A stretch of DNA of 64,000 nt, taken from the NCBI GenBank assembly GCA_030694985.1, contig JAUYTV010000058.1:1-64000 (forward strand), given 5' to 3'. The notes beneath the pieces were generated by a model. It was not told the DNA's origin and ran no database searches. It saw only the letters and a program-made list of their open reading frames with translations. Shown piece after piece: positions 1 to 10,112 of this stretch (position 1 is its first letter; each line of letters starts with the position of its first letter). Source of the stretch: Methanoregula sp. GTDB lineage: Archaea; Halobacteriota; Methanomicrobia; Methanomicrobiales; Methanospirillaceae. A program made the translations under genes and the position numbers.

Positions 1-144
1 CGCCCCCATCTCCTGATGGTGATGATGGGGATAGCCCTCATCCTCTACACTGCCTGGCTCTATACCGCAAATGAACTGTTAAATATCGCCTCGTTTCTCA
101 TGCTCATCGTTGGCGCACTCTACATATGGTACCGTCAGCGCTAG
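1..144 (+). CDS. C-terminal end of a membrane protein (5' truncated by window)
   Basis: Frame 1 open from base 1 to TAG at 142-144; hydrophobic ...LLMVMMGIALILYTAWLYTANELLNIASFLMLIVGALYIWYRQR*; overlaps the start of cbiB. Confidence 0.6.
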   Translation, partial: RPHLLMVMMGIALILYTAWLYTANELLNIASFLMLIVGALYIWYRQR

Positions 145-1055
145 CGCTTTTTGCAATAGTATTTTTTGCCGCGCTTCTGGTTGACCGGCTGATAGGCGAC
201 CCCCGTTCAGCGTGGCACCCGGTCTCTCTTATCGGCCGGTTCATAGGCTGGTGGGGAAAGCCCGAACTATATTCTCCAAAAATCCAGCGGTTTACCGGAG
301 TCCTTTTCTGGCTGGTGACTATTGTCCTCTTTGCGGCCCCGTTTTATTGCTTTGCTACACTCGCCCCATGGTACCTGTACCTGATCATCGCTCCGTTTCT
401 TCTGAAGTGCTGTTTTGCGTGGCGATCCTTAGAAGAGCACACGCTTGCTGTTGTCGATGCTCTCAAGGATGGCGTAGAGACCGGGCGTGAAAAGGTGAAG
501 ATGCTAGTCTCGCGCAGCACAGCAAACCTCGATCGCGAACATATCCTCTCTGCCGGTTACGAATCCATGACGGAGAATCTCACTGACAGTATCATCTCAC
601 CGCTTTTTTTCTTCAGTCTGTTCGGGCTTACCGGGGCTGCGGTCTTTCGAGCGGCCAATACTATGGATGCAATGCTGGGATACCGGGACGAACGTGAGCG
701 TATCGGGTGGTGCGCGGCCCGGATGGATGACATTCTCAATTATATCCCAGCCCGAATCACCGCTCTGCTCATCCTGCTGCACTTTGCACAAAAAGGGCGT
801 TTCTCCCCAGCTCTGCGGGTAATGCGGCGGGATGGAAAGAACCGCCCCGGGTTTAATGGCGGGATTGTGATGGCCGCAATGGCTGGTGGTGCAGGTGTTC
901 GGTTTGAGAAGCCCGGAATGTATACGATCGGTGACAGCGAACGAACGCTGGACGAGGGAGGTGCAGACATTCTTGAGGCAACACGGATGGTCACGCTGAT
1001 GTTTGTACTGATTGCCGCTGGTACTCTGTTTTTATTGGGATCGTTGATCAAATAG
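126..1055 (+). CDS. cbiB: Adenosylcobinamide-phosphate synthase CbiB/CobD
   Basis: LLVDRLIGDPRSAWHPVSLIGRFIGW...; family motifs (DRLIGDP..WHPV, NTMDAMLGYRDERERIGWCAARMDD). Confidence 0.93.
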   Translation: MVPSALALFAIVFFAALLVDRLIGDPRSAWHPVSLIGRFIGWWGKPELYSPKIQRFTGVLFWLVTIVLFAAPFYCFATLAPWYLYLIIAPFLLKCCFAWRSLEEHTLAVVDALKDGVETGREKVKMLVSRSTANLDREHILSAGYESMTENLTDSIISPLFFFSLFGLTGAAVFRAANTMDAMLGYRDERERIGWCAARMDDILNYIPARITALLILLHFAQKGRFSPALRVMRRDGKNRPGFNGGIVMAAMAGGAGVRFEKPGMYTIGDSERTLDEGGADILEATRMVTLMFVLIAAGTLFLLGSLIK

Positions 1056-1064
1056 TACCGTCAT

Positions 1065-1961
1065 ATGAAACTCGAGGAACTGAGATTCGGTACCGAGCTC
1101 CTCAAGCGCGGCTTTGCATCCATGCAGAAAGGGGGCGTTATCATGGATGTGGTGAATGCTGATCAGGCTAAAATTGCTGAGGAAGCCGGGGCCGTTGCAG
1201 TCATGTCGCTGGAGCGTGTGCCTTCAGATATCCGGAAGATGGGCGGAGTTGCCCGCATGGCAGATCCCCAGAAGGTTATCGAGATCATCGATGCGGTTTC
1301 CATCCCGGTGATGGGAAAGGTGCGGATCGGCCATTTTGTCGAAGCACAGGTGCTTGAAATGCTTGGTGTTGATATGATCGATGAGAGCGAAGTCCTGACA
1401 CCGGCAGATGAGCAATACCATATCGATAAGAAACGCTTCAAGGTCCCCTTTGTCTGCGGTGCCCGCGATCTCGGTGAAGCCCTGCGCAGGGTCAATGAAG
1501 GAGCCGCCATGATCCGGACCAAGGGAGAGGCAGGGACCGGAAACGTTGTTGAGGCAGTGCGCCACATGCGAAACATCATGGGAGAGATCCGCATGCTCAA
1601 GGGAATGGACAAACAGGAGATGACCGATTATGCCCGGGACATTGAAGCCCCGGCAGAACTTGTGATCGAATGTTCCGAGCGCGGCAGGTTGCCTGTTGTG
1701 AATTTCTCTGCGGGAGGTATTGCAACACCATCCGATGCCGCGATGATGATGCAGCTGGGCGCAGACGGCGTTTTTGTCGGGTCTGGTATCTTCAAGTCCA
1801 CAAGTCCTGAGCTGATGGCAAAAGCGATTGTCGAAGCCGTTAACCACTTCAATGAACCTGAGGTTATCGCACGGGTGAGCCGCGGGCTTGGCGATGCGAT
1901 GCCCGGTCTTGATATCCACACCCTCAGGGACGATGAGGTGCTGCAGACCCGTGGACGTTAA
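1065..1961 (+). CDS. pdxS: Pyridoxal 5'-phosphate synthase lyase subunit PdxS
   Basis: [52 protein letters not shown] is a classic PdxS signature. Confidence 0.97.
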   Translation: MKLEELRFGTELLKRGFASMQKGGVIMDVVNADQAKIAEEAGAVAVMSLERVPSDIRKMGGVARMADPQKVIEIIDAVSIPVMGKVRIGHFVEAQVLEMLGVDMIDESEVLTPADEQYHIDKKRFKVPFVCGARDLGEALRRVNEGAAMIRTKGEAGTGNVVEAVRHMRNIMGEIRMLKGMDKQEMTDYARDIEAPAELVIECSERGRLPVVNFSAGGIATPSDAAMMMQLGADGVFVGSGIFKSTSPELMAKAIVEAVNHFNEPEVIARVSRGLGDAMPGLDIHTLRDDEVLQTRGR

Positions 1962-2541
1962 GATCGGCGTTCTCGCATTGCAGGGAAACGTGAGCGAGCA
2001 CATCGATGCGTTTTTGCTTGCACTCGACCGCCTTGGCTGCGGGGGCACATCATCTGTTCTCACCGTACGCCATCCCGCCGATCTCGAAGGCTGCCATGCG
2101 CTAGCCCTCCCGGGCGGGGAATCGACAACGATCTCCCGGCTCATAGATAAGAACCACCTCTATGAGCCGATCCGCAATTTTTCCGGTGGCATCTTTGCAA
2201 CCTGCGCCGGCATGGTGCTGATCGCAACTCATGTGGATGATGCCCGCATCAATACACTGGGTCTCATCGATATGACCGTAGACCGGAACGCATTCGGCCG
2301 ACAGCGGGAATCGTTTGAAGCAGATATTTCCCTTACCGGTTTTGATGGAGGACCTTTCCATGCAATCTTCATCCGGGCACCGGTTGCAACTCATGCGGGT
2401 AATGGTGTCAATGTGCTATCCCGGCTGGATCAGGGGATTGTTGCTGTAGAGCAGGGAAAGCACATGGCCCTTTCGTTTCACCCGGAACTTGGAGGGGACA
2501 CCCGGCTGCACGAGCGGTTTTTGAAAAAAATTGGCGTTTAA
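1951..2541 (+). CDS. pdxT: Pyridoxal 5'-phosphate synthase glutaminase subunit PdxT
   Basis: GTG start at 1951 overlapping pdx[38 protein letters not shown]. Confidence 0.95.
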   Translation: MDVKIGVLALQGNVSEHIDAFLLALDRLGCGGTSSVLTVRHPADLEGCHALALPGGESTTISRLIDKNHLYEPIRNFSGGIFATCAGMVLIATHVDDARINTLGLIDMTVDRNAFGRQRESFEADISLTGFDGGPFHAIFIRAPVATHAGNGVNVLSRLDQGIVAVEQGKHMALSFHPELGGDTRLHERFLKKIGV

Positions 2542-2709
2542 CTTCGTATCACCCGGTTTTTTAAAAAATCCATACTCTCAAAAAAATCCGGAAAAATTCC
2601 TACAGAATGGTAAAACTGTTCTGCACCCGCCATCCAACCCAATCCACATACCCTTCCCCATAGTTATTTAGGCAACCCCCATCTAATCACCATTTATCTC
2701 GGTGTATTA

Positions 2710-2786
2710 TGCCCCAATCGCCAAAATGCCCCTAAATTGAGGCGCATATAATGCGTTCTAAGGCTCCTTATAGCGGTTTGGGGGCA
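2710..2786. other. Intergenic segment with nested inverted repeats (candidate structured RNA or element relic)
   Basis: TGCCCCAA (2710-2717) can pair with TTGGGGGCA (2778-2786); inner ATGCCCCT (2726-2733) pairs with AGGCGCAT (2740-2747), one mismatch. Confidence 0.35.
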
Positions 2787-3001
2787 CTTTATTTTCGATC
2801 CGCTACCTACCGTTGATTTTAAGATTCAAAGCGAAAACTCACGCAGCTCCCGAAAAGGTCAAAATAACCTCTTTTTGCGGTTTCCTCTCATATATCAGCC
2901 CTGATGGAATCCGGGTATTTTACGGGGTTTTTCAGAAATGCCCCGTTTGACAAACGGAGCGTTTTGCGGGGTTTTAGGGGTTTCAACCCTCCCTTTTACA
3001 T

Positions 3002-3036
3002 AACCCCCCGGACAGTCTGGCGAAAGGGGGGTTTTT
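3002..3036 (+). terminator. Strong GC hairpin followed by T-run (terminator-like)
   Basis: AACCCCCC-16nt-GGGGGGTT followed by TTT. Confidence 0.4.
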
Positions 3037-3398
3037 GGAGATTATCCGGGAGTTGTGCGGCAGGAAACGTTACGAGAGGGGCGGGCATTGATGGATGGGA
3101 TGCGGGACCGGGACGGGGATTTTTTATTTTTTTTCGCGTGCCCGGTTAAAAAAAATCCAGCCCTTGTTATCGACAAAATGTGTACGGCACTTACAATTGG
3201 GACATGACCGGAAGAACGCGTGAAAGATTTTTTTAATCACTCTTCAAGTGTGTTTCAACCGTTGATGGATGTACCGTGAATCAATCCGGTAAAACGTTTG
3301 GATTGGGATTGGAAATCGTATGAAAACACCGATGAAATATCCAAGTGCAGCACAACCAAGGTTTAATACAATAAAATGCAATCTCATGTCGTGGAATA

Positions 3399-3761
3399 AT
3401 GGATAAGAAAAATGTCCTGATTGTTGAAGATGATCTGATCATCCAGCATCTCATCCAAATCTGCTTAAAAAATCTCGGGTACGAAGTCTGCGGCACTGCA
3501 GTGACAGGTGATGAAGCGGTGGCGGCCGCTCAAAAAACCAAACCCGATTTTGTCCTCATGGATATCAGCCTGAGTGGAAGAATTGACGGGATTGATGCAG
3601 CACGGGAGATCAAAGCCAATTCGGATGCACGAATTATTTTTCTCACTGCTTTTTCCGATGAAAAAATTATTGAACGTGCAAAAAAGATTCATCCGGCTGG
3701 ATTTATCTTAAAACCATTCTCAAACGATACTCTTCGTGTTGCGCTTGAGCTTGCAAAATGA
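3399..3761 (+). CDS. Response regulator receiver protein
   Basis: NVLIVEDDLIIQ...PDFVLMDISL...IIFLTAFSDE...GFILKPF: REC domain. Confidence 0.93.
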   Translation: MDKKNVLIVEDDLIIQHLIQICLKNLGYEVCGTAVTGDEAVAAAQKTKPDFVLMDISLSGRIDGIDAAREIKANSDARIIFLTAFSDEKIIERAKKIHPAGFILKPFSNDTLRVALELAK

Positions 3762-3850
3762 TTTTTTTGGTATGCTGGTGGCAGGAATGCAGAAGAGTTG
3801 CTCTTGGCTCGTGTGGGAAACCGCATGGATACGATAGGGATGTGTAAGAA

Positions 3851-5632
3851 ATGACAGCAAAAAAGATCCGTGGTTGGCAGATTATCGCACTGATAATCAT
3901 TATCGCCGGGATACTTTTGTCTGGTTGGGCCGCTCATCAGCAGGACACATCCAAACGCAGTGAACTTCTGTTAAATACCCGGCTTGCACAAACAGGTATC
4001 ACCCCGTCAAATATCGGCGCACTCACCGGGTCGGCTGCGGATCTTAACTCCCCTGAATACATTGCACTTAAAATGCATCTCGTACAGATCCGGGCAAATG
4101 TTCCTTCGGTCAGGTTTGCGTACCTGATAGGACAACGGCAGGACGGTACAATTTTCTTTTATGCGGACTCAGAACCCTCTACCTCAAAAGATTATTCGCC
4201 CCCGGGGCAGGTCTATACCGAGGCACCGGCTGGTGCCAGTATGGTGTTTTTAACCGGGAAGATGGTAAGTGAAGGGCCAGTATCGGATCGCTGGGGAACG
4301 TGGGTGACCGGGTTCACTCCAATTACGGATCCTATAACGGGAAAGGTCATAGCCGTCATGGGTATGGATGTCGATGCCACTGACTGGAACCTGGAAATTT
4401 TCCGGCAATGTCTGCCCACCCTGATCGTAACCTTCCTGATCCTTCTCCTGGTTCTCGCATTCACTCTTTTCCAGCAGCGTGCGCAGGAAGATGCACGGAG
4501 GATTGCACAAGCACAAGAGGTTCTGCGGGAGAGTGAGGAAAAATATCACGATCTCCTTGAAAATGCCAGTGATCTTATCCAGAGTGTGAAGCCCGATGGA
4601 ACATTTGTATTTGTAAACCGGGCATGGTGTGATATTCTGGGGTATACCAAAGATGAATTACAAAACATCACATTATTTGATATCATTCATCCCGACAGTC
4701 AGGCTCACTGTATGGAAACTTTTAAGAGGGTGGTCAGTGGCGAAAAAATTAATGATGTTGAGGCCAAGTTTGTAGGAAAAAATGGTAATGTGATTGTTGT
4801 TGAAGGAAACGCGAATTGTCGTTTTATAGATGGCATACCTGTTGAATCCCGTTCAATTTTCAGGGACATTACCGAACGTAAAAGGATGGAGGAACAAAAT
4901 GCAAAACTTATCCATGATCTCGAAGTAGCAAATAACGAGCTCAAGGATTTTGCCTATATCGTCTCACATGACTTAAAAGCCCCCCTCCGTGCGATAGGGT
5001 CACTCTCCCAGTGGCTATATGCTGATTACAAGGATAAAATTGACCAGGATGGAAAGGTCCAGCTGGATCTTCTTGTCAACCGTGTCAACCGCATGCAGAG
5101 CCTGATCGAAGGAATTTTGGAATATTCCCGTGTTGGGAGGGTTAGTGAAGTGAAAGAGGTCATTAACCCCAATAAGCTCATAGGTGAAATAATCGAAAGC
5201 CTGTCCCCCCCATCAAATATAAGCATCGTAGTTGACTCACTCCTTCCTGACGTATATTATGAAAAGACCCGGATTCGGCAGGTGTTTGCGAACCTGATAG
5301 GAAATGCCATCAAATATATGGACAAGCCGATGGGCGAGATCCATATCGGCTGTATGCAGGACGGGGGTTACTGGAAATTTTCTGTGAAGGATAACGGACC
5401 GGGCATTGATAAAAAATACTATGACCGGGTGTTCCAGATATTCCAGACGCTACATGCACGGGATGAGATCGAGAGTACCGGCATCGGGCTTACCATCGTC
5501 AAGAAGGTCATTGAGATGTATGGCGGAAAGATCTGGATTGAATCTGAATTAGGGAAAGGCAGTACTTTTTATTTCACCATTCCCATTCAAGGTACTGCAC
5601 CAGTTGGTGGTAATGGAGGTTCTGATATATGA
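3851..5632 (+). CDS. Membrane sensor histidine kinase with extracytoplasmic sensor and PAS domains
   Basis: TM segments, PAS (LLENASDLIQSVKPDGTFVFVNRAWCDILGYT), HisKA (FAYIVSHDLKAPLRAIG), HATPase (NLIGNAIKY, DNGPGID, GIGLTIVKKV). Confidence 0.93.
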   Translation: MTAKKIRGWQIIALIIIIAGILLSGWAAHQQDTSKRSELLLNTRLAQTGITPSNIGALTGSAADLNSPEYIALKMHLVQIRANVPSVRFAYLIGQRQDGTIFFYADSEPSTSKDYSPPGQVYTEAPAGASMVFLTGKMVSEGPVSDRWGTWVTGFTPITDPITGKVIAVMGMDVDATDWNLEIFRQCLPTLIVTFLILLLVLAFTLFQQRAQEDARRIAQAQEVLRESEEKYHDLLENASDLIQSVKPDGTFVFVNRAWCDILGYTKDELQNITLFDIIHPDSQAHCMETFKRVVSGEKINDVEAKFVGKNGNVIVVEGNANCRFIDGIPVESRSIFRDITERKRMEEQNAKLIHDLEVANNELKDFAYIVSHDLKAPLRAIGSLSQWLYADYKDKIDQDGKVQLDLLVNRVNRMQSLIEGILEYSRVGRVSEVKEVINPNKLIGEIIESLSPPSNISIVVDSLLPDVYYEKTRIRQVFANLIGNAIKYMDKPMGEIHIGCMQDGGYWKFSVKDNGPGIDKKYYDRVFQIFQTLHARDEIESTGIGLTIVKKVIEMYGGKIWIESELGKGSTFYFTIPIQGTAPVGGNGGSDI

Positions 5633-6042
5633 CAGTACTAAAATCGATTCTTCTTGTTGAGGATGATATCGTTGATATGATGTCCGTCAAACGGGCACTC
5701 AAGGATATCAATGTAACAAACCCCTTGTATCACGTTGAAAATGGCGAAGAGGCACTTGAATTTCTCAGGGATAAGGAAAAACCGAGACCAACAATCATCC
5801 TCCTGGACCTCAACATGCCCAAGATGGGGGGGATCGAATTTCTTTCGATCATGAAAAAAGATGAGGCAATAAAGAGGATCCCCGTTGTCATCCTCACGAC
5901 ATCCCGGGCGGAATATGACAAAATCCAGTCATATAATCTGGGTGTTGCCGGGTATATGATCAAACCCGTTGATTACCATCAGTTTATGGAAGTGATCCGG
6001 GCAATGTGTATGTACTGGACATTAAGTGAAGTATCTGAATGA
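5629..6042 (+). CDS. Response regulator (Rcp1-like REC)
   Basis: SILLVEDDIVDMMSVKRAL...TIILLDLNMPKMGG...VVILTTSRAEYDK...GYMIKPVDY; overlaps upstream HK by 4 nt. Confidence 0.93.
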   Translation: MTVLKSILLVEDDIVDMMSVKRALKDINVTNPLYHVENGEEALEFLRDKEKPRPTIILLDLNMPKMGGIEFLSIMKKDEAIKRIPVVILTTSRAEYDKIQSYNLGVAGYMIKPVDYHQFMEVIRAMCMYWTLSEVSE

Positions 6043-7991
6043 TTAACAAGGATCAGTCTTCTGGGCACGAAAAGGAACTGGCGGTTCTCTTAATAGAAGA
6101 TGATCTTGTTGACCAGATGGCATTTATCCGGTTAATGAAGGAGCAGTCGAAATCCTATCTTGTTGAAATTGCAGGATCTATTGCAGAAGCCCGGACCATT
6201 TTAGAGAAAAAATCCATTGATATTGTCATCAGTGATTTTTATCTTGGTGACGGAACCCACCTTGATATCCTCCCTGATATTATTAAGCGGGGAATTCCGG
6301 TCATTGTTGTGACCAGTGTCGTGGACCCGGATGCTGCTGCTGACGCCAAAAAGAGAGGTGTTGACGATTTCCTTGTCAAGGATCAGAATTACAATTATCT
6401 CAAAGTACTTCCCTTAACCATTGAACGGACGTTGAGCGCACACAAGGTTCGGGTTCCTGATCAGGTACGCCAGACGCTGCCCGCTTCTGAATTACAATCT
6501 TCGGAATCCTGTACCCCACGGGATGTAGAAGATATACATGTGCGGCGCCTTGTTATCGATCAGTCAGAACTGATTGCGCGCTACCGGCCTGATGGGGCGA
6601 CCATCTTTGTCAATGATGTGTTCTGTCAGTACTTTGGAAAAACCCGGGGTGAACTGATTGGAAAACAATTCGATCTCCTGCTGCCTGCAGAAGAGTGTGG
6701 TCTTTTAGATGGCCATCGTGCTGCGCTTACCCGTGAGAATTCCAAGGTCACAATTGAGCACCCCATCACTCTTCCGGACGGCAGCATTCACTGGATCCGA
6801 AGAAAAGAACGTGCACTTTTCGATGAAGATGGCGGAATTATCGAATATCAGACAGTTGCAACAGACATAACGGACCGTAAACTGGCAGAAGATGCCCTGC
6901 GGGAAAGTGAAGAGCGTTACCGGATGCTTGCTGAACATGCATTTGATGGTATTTTGATCCAGGACTTTTCCGGAACGATCCTGTACGTAAACCAGAGTAT
7001 TGTGCAGATGCTGGGCTATTCCTGCAGTGAAGAAATTCTCTGGAAAAACACCCTCACATTCATTGCTCCGGAATATCAGGAACTGGTTATTCATGACATG
7101 CAGAATGTTTTAAATGGAATTCAAGGTTATCTCCAGAAATACAAGGCGGTAAAGTCTGATGGTGAAGAGATTTTTATTGAATCTATTGGAACTCAGATAA
7201 CCTACCGCGGAAAACCTGCCAACATCGTTGCCTTGCGCGATATAAATGAACGGGAGAATGCGGTAATTAACCTTCAAAAGGAACTGGAGCGCAAAAAGGA
7301 CTTTATCGATGTTGCAGCTCATGAACTCCGGACCCCCCTTCAGCCGGTAATCGGTTTTCTCGATCTCCTCATCGAGCAATCGGATCAATACCAGATCCTT
7401 CCGGACGTTCTTAAGATCTTAAAAAAGATCAATACGTATGTGGAGATGGAACGGGATATCGTCAATAAGATCCTCTCGATCAGCCTTCTCGAGTCGGTTC
7501 ATAACCAGTTCAGACCCCCGTTAGAGCCCGTTCCCATCCGGGAGCTTATTGAACTGGTCATACAGCATGAACAGTGCCGTTCCGAAGTTGCCTTTACCTT
7601 AAATATTCCCAAAGAAACTGCAATAACCAGCAATGGCGCAATTATTTATGAGATTATTGACACGCTCATCTCCAATGCAGTGACTTATTCCTGCCCGCCA
7701 AGGCAGATCGCTATCACATCTGAAGAGACGGATACAGAATTCCGGCTTTCTGTCTCTGATAACGGGGTCGGCATCCCCCCCGAAAGGTTTGAGGTCATTT
7801 TTGAACCCTTCTTCATTAGCGATGCTGATAAACTCTCCCGGAAATATGGGCGGCTGGGCCTCGGGTTGACGATGGCCCGGAAACAGGCCACCATGCTGGG
7901 GGGGACCCTGACGCTAACCCGGTCATCTGGAGCGGGCAGTACGTTCACCCTCTCCCTCCCGCTGCAGGAACCCCTGAAGCAGGGAGCGTGA
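6039..7991 (+). CDS. REC-PAS-PAS hybrid histidine kinase
   Basis: N-terminal REC, two PAS/PAC repeats, FIDVAAHELRTPLQPVIGF HisKA, DNGVGIPPE / GLGLTMARK HATPase. Confidence 0.93.
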   Translation: MINKDQSSGHEKELAVLLIEDDLVDQMAFIRLMKEQSKSYLVEIAGSIAEARTILEKKSIDIVISDFYLGDGTHLDILPDIIKRGIPVIVVTSVVDPDAAADAKKRGVDDFLVKDQNYNYLKVLPLTIERTLSAHKVRVPDQVRQTLPASELQSSESCTPRDVEDIHVRRLVIDQSELIARYRPDGATIFVNDVFCQYFGKTRGELIGKQFDLLLPAEECGLLDGHRAALTRENSKVTIEHPITLPDGSIHWIRRKERALFDEDGGIIEYQTVATDITDRKLAEDALRESEERYRMLAEHAFDGILIQDFSGTILYVNQSIVQMLGYSCSEEILWKNTLTFIAPEYQELVIHDMQNVLNGIQGYLQKYKAVKSDGEEIFIESIGTQITYRGKPANIVALRDINERENAVINLQKELERKKDFIDVAAHELRTPLQPVIGFLDLLIEQSDQYQILPDVLKILKKINTYVEMERDIVNKILSISLLESVHNQFRPPLEPVPIRELIELVIQHEQCRSEVAFTLNIPKETAITSNGAIIYEIIDTLISNAVTYSCPPRQIAITSEETDTEFRLSVSDNGVGIPPERFEVIFEPFFISDADKLSRKYGRLGLGLTMARKQATMLGGTLTLTRSSGAGSTFTLSLPLQEPLKQGA

Positions 7992-8041
7992 GAGACGGTG
8001 CTTTGGAGCACACCGCTGCAAGCGCTCATGATGGTATTTAG

Positions 8042-8233
8042 GATCGTGCAGGCAAATCCCCATCAATTCATTGGTGGGATACAGCCGTAATTCGTGTCAA
8101 CCGCAAAACACAGGCAAAGTTTGTCTGTCTGAAATGTGGTCATTCTGAAAATGCAGACGTTAACGCTGCTAAAAATATACTCGGATTGGGACTACAATCC
8201 GTTGCCAGTACACTATCAACAGTACTTGCATAG
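8042..8233 (+). pseudogene. TnpB (IS200/IS605 OrfB) C-terminal remnant
   Basis: Not in ORF track; frame reads DRAGKSPSIHWWDTAVIRVNRKTQAKFVCLKCGHSENADVNAAKNILGLGLQSVASTLSTVLA*; KCGHSENADVNAAKNI matches the TnpB zinc-ribbon/RuvC-III tail. Confidence 0.85.
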
Positions 8234-8236
8234 ATG

Positions 8237-8256
8237 CCCACGAATTTATTCGTGGG
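8237..8256 (+). mobile_element. IS605-like right-end hairpin adjacent to TnpB remnant
   Basis: Perfect CCCACGAA-TTTA-TTCGTGGG 4 nt after the tnpB stop codon. Confidence 0.75.
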
Positions 8257-8346
8257 AGTGGTCACCTGATTGAATCATCAGAACCCTGTTCCAACCATTT
8301 AATCTGGGATGAATATTTATTATCCGGCGAGTAGCACATAACCATA

Positions 8347-8601
8347 ATGACTATCAGAAAAACGCGCCGGAAAAATGCTGAAAAACCTTTTCATGAATCT
8401 GTGACCGACCTGCTCTTCTCTGCTATGGCAAATTACGAGGATTTCGTCATGACCTATGAGGTTAACCCCGCCACGAATAAAAAGGAAATTCATGTGATGT
8501 CCGGGAAATTAATTTCCCCCGATCTGCTTGGGACGCTTAAGGATCATGTTGCACAACAGATGGGTGAAGGCAGCGGGCACCATATCCGGCAGATGGAATA
8601 A
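8347..8601 (+). CDS. Conserved hypothetical protein
   Basis: 84-aa ORF with plausible composition; no antisense competitor. Confidence 0.55.
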   Translation: MTIRKTRRKNAEKPFHESVTDLLFSAMANYEDFVMTYEVNPATNKKEIHVMSGKLISPDLLGTLKDHVAQQMGEGSGHHIRQME

Positions 8602-8669
8602 GAAACAAAGCCTATTTCACCGCCATTGTCTCCTCACAAAAAGGGGGGATATCACCTTTTTTAGTCGGG

Positions 8670-9383
8670 TTACCAATCTTTCTTCATCGCACCTGCCTTA
8701 AGCTCCCGGGGCATCAGTTCAATTGCATACCGCAGGGCAGTTCGTGGCATCACCGTTTTATTTTTCATTACGTAATCGAACACTTCTTTCTGGTGCATCC
8801 GGCTTGCCTCTTTGAGCAGCCAGCCGTAGCCTTTCTGGACCATGTCATCTTTATCGATCAACAACAGGTCAGCAATTTCTATCGCCTCATTGAGAAACTT
8901 TCCGCGCTTTGCCGGGATGATAAGCGAGACTGCCGCCGCACGCCGCATCCAGCGGTTCTGTGATTGCGTCCAGCATTTCATTTCATCGATATATTCCGGG
9001 TATTGTTCGATGAATGAACCCATGGTATGGTTACAGAATCCGTCGCAGGATGCCCAGTTGGTTATGTATGTGTCAATCCAGTGCCGGAATACCGCGAGGT
9101 CTTCTTGCTCATATCTTCCCGAGAGGGCATGCGCCCAGTTCGAGACAATAAACGACTCCTCTATGTAGCCGGATTGGTACAGCTCTGCACAGAGGGCAAA
9201 GATCTCCGGTTTTGATCGCCCTTTTACAACGTTCCAGTATTTCTTTGCAATTGCGATAACTGTTGCACTCTTCACTCCGTAGCACGTGATTTCCTCTTTG
9301 AAGAACCGCTGTGAGGTCTTCCGGATCTCAGAATTTGCGTGGCTTTCGAGCTCCCGCCGGATATGGGAAATTACCGGGTCCAT
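8670..9383 (-). CDS. DNA alkylation repair protein (AlkD-like HEAT-repeat glycosylase)
   Basis: RFFKEEITCYGVKSATVIAIAKKYW...WVxSWAHALSG-type repeats...WMRRAAAVSLI. Confidence 0.88.
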   Translation of the reverse strand: MDPVISHIRRELESHANSEIRKTSQRFFKEEITCYGVKSATVIAIAKKYWNVVKGRSKPEIFALCAELYQSGYIEESFIVSNWAHALSGRYEQEDLAVFRHWIDTYITNWASCDGFCNHTMGSFIEQYPEYIDEMKCWTQSQNRWMRRAAAVSLIIPAKRGKFLNEAIEIADLLLIDKDDMVQKGYGWLLKEASRMHQKEVFDYVMKNKTVMPRTALRYAIELMPRELKAGAMKKDW

Positions 9384-9734
9384 GCAGAGAGGTGAGCGGG
9401 TATGAGTGATAAGGGAAACGGCATTCAGGAGGTGAGTACCTGGGAAAATCTGTCACTTTTTCAATCCGAGCCGTTTCCGGATCTTCCCCCACAAGGATAA
9501 TGCCGGCAGCTTACAGAATGGGAGCATACCTTTTGTCATGCGATCCGCTTCGCACTCATCGCAGAGCGTATGGCGTTTGCACGTGGTCTTTGGGCAGGGG
9601 CAGTCAAGGCGTATGATGGGGGACATCAGTGATCAATCTGAACCGGGCAGTGGTTTAATGGTTTTGCCAAAAACGGTGCGCATCCCTGTAAAAAAGACCC
9701 CAAGGTTCATGTCGTATCATGATCCTGTCTCTGT

Positions 9735-10067
9735 ATGGATGTGCCAACGGTTTTTTCCATCATCAATATCTGTGCAGAACTTCTCGGCATTGCAGGGGCA
9801 GTCCTGATAATTTTTGGAGGGTTCAGGGCAATTGTCAGAATCCTCCTCCGGGAGTTCTCAAAAACGGCATTTACTTACAACCAGATCCGCAGGGATTTTA
9901 CTGACAAGATCGTCTTCGGGCTTGAATTTCTCATTGCAGCTGACATCCTTGCCACCCTGCTCTCTCCTACTCAGCAGGATCTCATTAACCTTGCAGTAGT
10001 CGTGGTTATCCGGATTATCCTTGGTTATTTCCTCTCAAAAGAAGCAGCGGAATTCAATCTCCAGTAA
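9735..10067 (+). CDS. DUF1622 family membrane protein
   Basis: IRRDFTDKIVFGLEFLIAADILATLLSPTQQDLINLAVVVVIRIILGYFLSKE. Confidence 0.75.
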   Translation: MDVPTVFSIINICAELLGIAGAVLIIFGGFRAIVRILLREFSKTAFTYNQIRRDFTDKIVFGLEFLIAADILATLLSPTQQDLINLAVVVVIRIILGYFLSKEAAEFNLQ

Positions 10068-10112
10068 CCCCCGAATATTCCGCTTTTAACCCCGCGATGG
10101 TAAAGTAACCGG

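Noticed and set aside
1224-2144. 306-aa minus-strand ORF opposite pdxS/pdxT
   Set aside because: Antisense shadow of two strongly conserved genes; low-complexity translation without family motifs.
2904-3149. 81-aa ORF in the long intergenic region
   Set aside because: Gly/Phe/Arg-biased translation of G/T-run sequence, no recognisable start context or motifs.
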